Source: Hydractinia symbiolongicarpus (taxonomy: Eukaryota > Cnidaria > Hydrozoa > Anthoathecata > Hydractiniidae). From it: a DNA stretch of 60,000 nucleotides. The notes under the pieces were generated by a model. That model was not told where the DNA came from, made no database searches, and was given only the letters and a program-made list of their open reading frames with translations. The stretch lies in contig NC_079888.1 in NCBI RefSeq assembly GCF_029227915.1, positions 4,787,001 through 4,847,000 of the forward strand. The letters run 5' to 3'. Both the position numbers and the translations under genes were made by a program. Each line of letters opens with the position of its first letter. The stretch's first letter is position 1. Positions 53,001 to 60,000 of the stretch are shown here, in pieces.

Positions 53001-56000
53001 GAAGTCTGTTCAAGCTTTCGATAGCCGCTATTCAACCATGATTGAAAATGCTTTTTATTATTGCAACCCACCAGAACGTCAAAAGGTAACATATTGTATT
53101 TTTGCAACGTTTTATCGTATTTTCGCAACCTCATATCGTATTTTTGTCACGTCATATCGTATTTTCGCAACGTCATATCATCTTATTATTTTTCACACTG
53201 GTCTAACTGTACTGTAAATAGTCGGAAAAGGTTTTTTATGACAAAACTTAAACAAATGCGATCAATTTCAGCAATATGTTTTTAAAAATGCAATCTGTTG
53301 CTTTATTTCGAAATTAACAACAAACTTTTTTGTTAGTATCAAAATAAAATAATCATTTTCTGTCTAGAATCTAGAACCAAAACTCCTAAAAAAGATTTTT
53401 TCATTCACGAAACCCTGTATTAAATTTTTCACGATCTTTTTTACCCTACATTTATATGTTGTAGTTAATGTGGAGTCATACCGTGTTAGGCCTACTGCTT
53501 GTAAGGTGTAAAACAATGTCAGGAAGAAAGAGTATTTCCACGGAGTTTCTGAATGTAAATACATGTCTTAACAAAGATATGCAGACTCTTAAATGTTGTT
53601 CTTAAAATGACTCTTCTTTTAGGTTCAAAAAAAAGTCCGACCTCCCATTCACGAGTATATTCGAAAGCTTCTTTATAAAGATTTGACAAAAACGACTACA
53701 GAGAAAGTTCTCCGTCAAATTCGTAAGCTGCCATGGAATGATGAAAAGGTGAGTGATGTGCTCGGTATTTTAAATGGTGGCCATGCTTCAATCCTGGTCA
53801 AAATATGGGAAATATAAAAATAATTCCGTATTCAACATTGGGTATAGCTGGACAAGTGCTTTACGGTTGCACAAGCCCTATATGGTTGTCTACGATAGAT
53901 ACACAGCAGTTAAAATCTGTCCGCATTACAAAATAATTTACTCCAGTGCTCATGGTCAATTAACAACTTTTGAGCTTTATGAGATCTAAGGTATTAAAGT
54001 CGTTGCAAATTATTAAAAAATGAACTTTGGCAGTTTAAATGCGTGAATCTTATATAAAAATTGGCCCATATAATTACTTGTTGGGCAAACTTCAAAATTC
54101 ATCGTCTTTTCTCATCATATTTCGCCAGAATTGTAGGTTAATAGCTAACCTGAATAATCAGGGATATACCAGTCTTTTTTAATTTAACAGTGTTTCTCTT
54201 ATACTCAGGCTAGAGACTACGTGGTCAAATGTATGACTCATGTTTGGAATGTCAAGTTTAATAATATCAGATGTTTAGCTAATATGTTGTCTGGACTGGC
54301 TGAATATCATGTATGTACTAGTTTGTTTTTATTTTTACCATGTGTAACCAAGCTTTTTACTCTTACTTTAAGTACTGTTCACACTATTGTTCCAGTATGT
54401 CAATTTAAGTATTGTTCACACTATTGTTCCAATATGTCAATTTAAGCACTGTTCACACTATTGTTCCAATATGTCAATTTAAGCACTGTTCACACTGTTG
54501 CTCTAATATGTCAATTTAAGCACTGTTCATATTGTTCCAATATGTCAATTTAAGCACTGTTCACACTATTGTTCCAATATGTCAATTTAAGCACTGTTCA
54601 CCCTATTATTCCAATATGTCAATTTAAGCAATGTTCACACTATTGTTCCAATATGTCAATTTAAGCACTGTTCACACTATTGTTCCAATATGTCAATTTA
54701 AGCATTACTCAACCAATACTATAGCAGGAAATCTGCAAAATGTTGAGATTGTAAACAAGCTCCTTGTTGAATCTATAATCAGTGATATGTGTATGGGTGT
54801 TCTAAGCAGCTTCCGTGTTTCTTCTGTCTGGTCAAGATACTAAGTTTAATCTGCTGAAATGAAACAATAAGTGTCAGTCTTTTCATCATATACTGTTTTT
54901 TAGGATGACGTAGCTGTCCATGTGATTGATGGAGTGTTAGAAAATATACGTCTTGGAATGGAGGTAAAAATTTACACTTTTATTTTTAGGGTGTTCTTAG
55001 CCGCATCTCCCAATGTCATAGATCTGAGCATGCGCATTATATTTTTTACCTGGCCACAAGGTCTGTAATTAGGCTGTTTTAGAAGTTGGGAAAGTCAGGT
55101 TTCACAACAGAATAAAACAAACCTGGATAACTCAGGTTTTGAAAGAGAAGGTTAAGAATACCTATTATATATATCAGGAAAAGTAGAAATTCAAGGCAAA
55201 CGCAATGAAACTTTCACGTCACTTTTGCTTTTTAGTATTTACAGTTCGTACTAATTTGTTTTATTCCAGTCATAAAAGTTTTCTTGTTATCATTTTAGCC
55301 ATGTCTGGCAGGTTTTCTTACGGAGGCAAAAATGAGAAAGTTTATATTTTAACCCCGTTTTTGTTTTTATAGTTTTATAGTTTGCGATTACTACAAAACA
55401 TTCCATTGAATAACAAAGGAGTTCTCAACTCATTTTATGAATACCTTTTCACAGTTTTTGTTCGCTTCGTTATAGACCAACATATTTCGCGACAACCAAC
55501 GTCGCCTGAGCAGTATCAAATATCTTGGTGAGATGTACAACTATCAGCTCATCGACAGCGATATCATCTTTCAAAATTTATACCTGCTTATAACATTTGG
55601 TGGAAGTCTCGAAAGTAAGCTCAGTTTGTTTGTGCGATATAGTTAAAGCTTATTATTTTTTCTCTTAATTTCAATACCCGTATTCTGTGTGTGTGTTTGC
55701 GCGCGCAAGAAAGGAGCCGTGCTACGGGCACACGAAATAGCGAGAAAGTTAAAGAACAGACAATCCAGTGGATATTAATTATTTTTTCTACCTAGTGGAC
55801 GTACTTATGCCATTTGATTGGCTGGATTTAGACCTATCTTGACGGACTGATTAGTTTCATATGGGATGGTTCATTGTACCTGTTTTCTTGTTTACTCTTG
55901 ATGCTTAAATATGAAAGTCAAAAAAATCCCTTGATCATGAGAAAAAAGAAAATGAATTTTAGGCGTCATACCAAAATGAAACAGTTACTCAATGCTTTAT

Positions 56001-59000
56001 GTTAATCTTCTCACGCCTCAGTAAAATAATGCATAGTGTTATAATAATCTGAAAGGCTTTGTGTACGTTAGAATTTAAAGTTACTTTTCATTTAAAGTTA
56101 TTTTTTCTGTTACTTCTAGTGAGTTTGTCCACGCTTGACCCTCCGGAGCATTTGTTTCGTATTCGTTTGGTGTGCACAGTACTCGAAACTTGTGGTCAGT
56201 ACTTTGATCGCGGTACATCCAAGAAAAAGTTGGATTGTTTTTTGGTCTATTTCCAGGTAATTCGAAAATTGATAAGCAATTATGTACGTTGCAAATTTAT
56301 TCTCATTTTTGCCAGATTTAACAAAAAGTTTTTTTCGAGTAGTCCTACACCTTTTTTTGATTTGTTTTGACGGTTCACTTTACACCTTCCTGTTAAACTC
56401 CTCCACTTGCTCGATGGTATTTTGTGTAAGTCACTAAAGTCAAAAGTAAAAGAATTTAGCACTCTCTTATGTGAAGTAATATTCCTACCTCAAACGTGAA
56501 CAAATATCCGAAACACTTCATGAAAAATTTAGGGAAACATGCTAACGAGCTGTCTCTGTGTTACCATTTTAGTGCTACATATGGCAGAAAAAGGAGAGTG
56601 GTTACTGGAACGACCAATTACCCTTCCCCAGAGATGTTGACTACATGATAGTTGATAGCATAGAGGGGTTGAGACCGAAATTGAATTTTTACACATCACT
56701 AGAAGAAGCAAACGCTGCTGTTGTTGAGTTGAACAAAGAATACGAAGATAAAATTAGTATGTTGTATTTGCTAATGTTCACGCCCTTCTGCGCGGTATTT
56801 GTCGTGACTTACGCCTTTTGTTTTTCTTATTTTGTGAAGACACCTTAACTTTGATAAAGCTGTTCCTCCTATTAAAGGGAATGGTATGATGCAGTGCACC
56901 TGTTGCAAAAATCAGATTTCTAAAATTTCAAAATTAAAAGAGACTTATAAATTCCTTTAATGTTTTTTTGAAGCAGAAATTAAAGGATAACCTAACATAC
57001 ATTACATTTTTTATTCCAGAGGCATTGGCTGTTGTAAATGATGAAAGTGAATCTGCTGAACTAAACAACTCAGTGCACTCAAATTCAAGCCTACCTTCAA
57101 GTCCTTATGCGGAATCCCCTATAGCGCGTTCTCCTGGAGTTCATTCCCAGTCTTCTCAGGATGAAGAAGAAATAGTGTCTGGTATTGAGTCTGGGAACGA
57201 AGATGATGAAGGTGGCAATGAACTTCAAAATGGAGAACAGGAAGATATGTTTCTTATGGAGAATGAAGACGAGGTGGGGAAGTTATTTTTGTAGCACCCA
57301 ACAACGCCCCGTATTATCCACCCTTTTAAGTCCGCTTGGCGTTATTCGTCTGCTTGCGTGTCTGCCGGCCTTGCCTGCCCGCCTGTAGAATCCCTATTTA
57401 ACCAAGTAATTAAGTCTGCGGAATGTAATAAAATAGCAGATGGCGGAAATAAAGAGAAAAACAATTGGCCTCACAAAATTGAAATTGTGATTACTTCAGT
57501 TCTCCGACAAATAAATAAACACCACCTTATTTTAGGTACATTTACGTGAAACACCAAAATATGTTGATTGCCATGAAGATGATATTTTCCGGAAAGATTT
57601 TGATCGCATAATGGGCGATAGCATCACGGAACGGTTGCATGACAATATGAAAATACCCAACGTTGATATTGCTATTCCGATGAATCTAAAAGGTAGGGTT
57701 GTTGTTGTTTTTGTTTAAATGTCAACTTGGTTTGTCTGTGCTTGAACTTTTTTACGGTTGGTTGGATGTTTGTTTTATGTTTGATTAGGCATTCATTTAT
57801 TTATTTGTTTCTTTTGTTTGTTTGTTTATTTATTTTCTCCATTTTGGTCTTTTTTGTGTGCTTGTTTTATTTGTTAATGTTTTATTTGTTAAAAAGCGTG
57901 TCGTATTCGGTATTTTTCTCAAAATAAACTAAACAAAAAAATTATTCGACCGTCATGATAATTGGAAAATTCTTCTGATAAAAGAAGCACATCCTATCAA
58001 ACAAATAAAACCAGTGTTAGACCATGGACTAATGGCGTCCAAAGAGCCATCATTATTTTAGTTGTACTTTAAAACTAAACGTTTTGTTGTAGGTAAACAA
58101 AAGAAGAAGAACAATACGAACGACACAAACGACTCGAACGACAACAACAGTGTTAACTTCGTGCTCATGATGAAGAAGAACAACAAACAAGTGCTGCGAG
58201 ATTTGCAAATCCCTGTCACGTCAGACCTTGCTGCTAACATCCGAAACAAACAGTTAGCAGAACGAGCAGAACACGAAGAAATGAAACGACTTGTGCTTGA
58301 TTATAACCAACGTCAAGAAGAAGAGTCGTATAACGGTAAGATGCTTACGTCAGCGGTTAGGAATACCTTTAGACCCATTATATAAGCTGTCTCTTGACGA
58401 GCCAAGCTTGAGATATTTACTTAGTTTGGGTCAACACAGCTTATAAAACCATTATCTATATATCCGTGTCTAAACAAGCTGTGTCGCACACACACCCCTT
58501 AGCACAGCTTGACTGAATGTATAAAACTTAATACTGAGCCAGTTAGTGCTGAAGTATGCACATAACAATGTAAAACTGCTTATTTAACAAAAAATTGTTA
58601 CTAAATACAGCTTTTATCTTTAAAATTTTGAAAGCCTGATGAATATTTGATGAGTTCGCTTCGGCACGGCGCCGCTTATATCTAGCGGCTTTAGGCAACA
58701 AACCCTGGGGACGAGGATGGTCGCAAACTTTAAATAAACGTAAGACTAGAGTAATTGAAGTTCACAGTATTTTCTTTAGAGTTGATGTCGCAGTTTCGAA
58801 CTCCGAAGAGAGGTGGTGGACATTATCGTCAACAATCCTCTGGAAATAAAAACCAACGTGGAGGATCTCGATTAAGATCACGTGATGCAGAACAGCATCT
58901 GTTCAGTCCCTCTAACAGGCAAGTGTTGACGACTGCTTCCTTTTTCTTTCTCTCGCCTTTACTTAGGACATAAATTTTTTGCTATTCAAAAACAAAAGAA

Positions 59001-59407
59001 ACATCATTTCTGTGCTTGGCGGAATTTTTCTGGGACAATGGTTTGAAACGTTTCAGTGACAAATAAAAAGAAATTTATGGACCGGTATTACAAAGCACAG
59101 GGCCGTAGGTGTGATACCTACGGCCTTTAAGGTAGAAGGGTTCTTTTCTTGTAATAATTGCAGACCGGAATCTTTAAAAAACGTGCTTATACATAAAAGA
59201 TTTTTTCTTTTAAGGTACCTATGTCCTAGCCTTGTGCCGATTTTTATTAAAAAAAAGCCCCATACTTAAAACCATCGCAAATAAAAGTTCGCGAAAATTA
59301 TTTTCTTGCCTTAACTTCGAATCGTAATAAGTAGCAGCCGATGTATGTATGGGGCCTGGGGCACGATGATCAGATTGTTTACTTCTTTTTGTTTCTTTAG
59401 ACGCTAG
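44039..59407 (+). CDS. UPF2: UPF2, nonsense-mediated mRNA decay scaffold, 35 exons
   Basis: UPF2 bridges UPF3 at the exon junction complex and UPF1. Exons: 44039-44148, 44310-44409, 45103-45168, 45245-45329, 45402-45478, 46289-46399, 46757-46885, 46985-47119, 47209-47294, 47998-48040, 48240-48371, 48562-48654, 48803-48842, 49106-49167, 49307-49393, 49752-49845, 50354-50431, 50687-50787, 50882-50967, 51255-51363, 51597-51654, 51754-51809, 52396-52512, 52984-53085, 53623-53748, 54209-54310, 54904-54963, 55476-55614, 56120-56256, 56573-56756, 57020-57273, 57536-57692, 58093-58335, 58780-58918, 59401-59407. Phases agree throughout: 1,234 codons plus stop, against 1,272 in human. Visible parts are a charged N-terminus, MIF4G-1 (KKNTAFVKKL, LFHQRYADF, VRHCGEDLAG), MIF4G-2 (NRKKLVRTLF, LLPFYARLV), MIF4G-3 (YIRKLLYKDL, DPPEHLFRIRLVCT), an acidic region in exon 31, and the UPF1-binding C-terminus. 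Exon 9 uses a weak GTCTGT donor. Confidence 0.95.
48938..49073. repeat. 68-bp tandem duplication in a UPF2 intron
   Basis: Two consecutive copies starting GTGGTTCAGCCAAAATAACT, differing at one position (CCATGAC against CCACGAC). They end 32 bp before exon 14. Confidence 0.95.
51810..52395. other. UPF2 intron, 0.6 kb
   Basis: Contains a direct repeat of GAAAAGCCAGCCTAC (about 52171 and 52210). No other structure was recognised. Confidence 0.45.
53095..53178. repeat. 21-bp tandem repeat, four copies, in a UPF2 intron
   Basis: Unit CGTATTTTCGCAACGTCATAT with small differences between copies, beginning ten bases after the exon 24 donor. Confidence 0.9.
54377..54706. repeat. 37-bp minisatellite, nine copies, in a UPF2 intron
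   Basis: Unit begins GTTCACACTATTGTTCCAAT and ends ATGTCAATTTAAGCACT. Eight units are 37 bp and the fifth is 34 bp. There are no spacers. It lies between exons 26 and 27. Confidence 0.95.
58919..59400 (+). other. Probable GC-AG intron of UPF2
   Basis: Donor AACAG|GCAAGT, the usual strong form of a GC donor, and acceptor TTTGTTTCTTTAG. Removing it gives a C-terminus ending Asn-Arg-Arg-stop, similar to the basic end I recall for vertebrate UPF2. If retained, the frame adds 17 mostly hydrophobic residues and stops at 58971-58973. It contains a hairpin at 59101-59125. Confidence 0.65.
59101..59125. repeat. Perfect 10-bp hairpin GGCCGTAGGT...ACCTACGGCC
   Basis: Loop GTGAT. It lies in the last UPF2 intron (or 3' UTR if that intron is retained). 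Function unknown. Confidence 0.85.
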
Positions 59408-59700
59408 ATAGACATATCCTCAGAAGTTTCCAAGATTCAGTGAGAATTTTCAACGTTCCTGTTTGCCAATTTCCTTATATGGTGTTTTAGTTGCCATGTT
59501 ACTAGCAACCGCAAGAAGTTGATTGGTTGCGAAAGAAGTCATGATAAATTCACTTTTATGACGTAATGTAAAATCGAATGTTTACAAAAACTGTTACAAG
59601 TCTTTTTTTTTAGTAGTTTGTAGAAAGACAAATAATTTGATAGTATTATTTTGTGTGTATTTTTTGTTTGCTTGAAATAAATATGCGATAGAGCTTGTTC
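59408..59700 (+). other. UPF2 3' untranslated region with poly(A) signal
   Basis: An AATAAA at 59676-59681 is the first well-placed poly(A) signal after the proposed last exon. Cleavage would be expected near 59695-59710. Confidence 0.55.
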
Positions 59701-59914
59701 ACATTTGTGTGCGCGAAAATAAGAAGTAATTGATTAAAGAAAAAAACACTTTTTTCGCTTAAACTAGAGGCGATAATTTGGAAAACTGTAGGAGACAAAT
59801 ATGATTTTATTCATAACATTGTAATGAACGGTTGGGAAGAAAACAAAAGGATTAGATTCTTTAAAAACTTAAATTGTACTTTTTCATGTTTGATTTTATT
59901 TGTATCTCTATTAT

Positions 59915-60000
59915 AATAGCCGTATTTTGTCTGTCTCTGCGCAACATGGCGGAGCAAGTAGCGAGACATACGGAAAATCCCCCCGGCCCTGTAGCTTTAT
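59915..60000. repeat. Interspersed repeat fragment at the right edge
   Basis: ATTATAATAGCCGTATTTTG followed by TCTGTCTCTGCG, resembling the complement of the end of the 18605-18725 repeat. It is cut by the window edge. Confidence 0.4.

Noticed and set aside
54377-54706. Regular repeats resembling a CRISPR array
   Set aside because: The units are contiguous with no unique spacers, lie in an intron of an animal gene, and no cas genes are present.

Overview
The window is animal nuclear DNA, most likely cnidarian. It is AT-rich, has many short-exon genes with GT-AG introns, carries tRNA-headed SINEs and TA-flanked MITEs, and holds a Polinton of the type I associate with cnidarian genomes. The phylum is inferred from protein and repeat flavour, not proven.

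There are three blocks. (1) 1-14,996, minus strand: a P-glycoprotein-like full ABC transporter (ABCB1-like). I could follow 19 exons with consistent phases (1,119 codons). The gene runs off the left edge inside its second nucleotide-binding domain. (2) 18,828-34,981: a 16.15-kb Polinton/Maverick with 243-bp terminal inverted repeats and a TAGAT target duplication. It carries protein-primed type B DNA polymerase, retroviral-type integrase, packaging ATPase, major and minor capsid proteins and about ten accessory genes. (3) 44,039-59,407, plus strand: UPF2, the nonsense-mediated decay scaffold, resolved into 35 exons (1,234 codons plus stop). Its last intron appears to be a GC-AG intron that leaves only two complete codons before the stop. 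Between the blocks lie repeats: a pogo-like MITE, a 1.46-kb non-autonomous DNA transposon, a foldback element with a nested MITE containing TTAGGG repeats, and an unnamed repeat family carrying a GTCGTAACACCCTCC core.

The Polinton is recent but damaged. polB has one in-frame TAG, two putative virion genes have single-base frame breaks, and the minor capsid gene is split by an insertion of about 530 bp. No stand-alone adenain-like protease was found. The other genes are open. Most Polinton transcription units end in a stem-loop 12-25 nt past the stop codon. A near-identical upstream box precedes polB and two neighbouring genes, and a TATA-like AAAACATG start motif precedes several others. Together these suggest an expression code resembling that of virophages and giant viruses, and this is the part of the window most worth following up.
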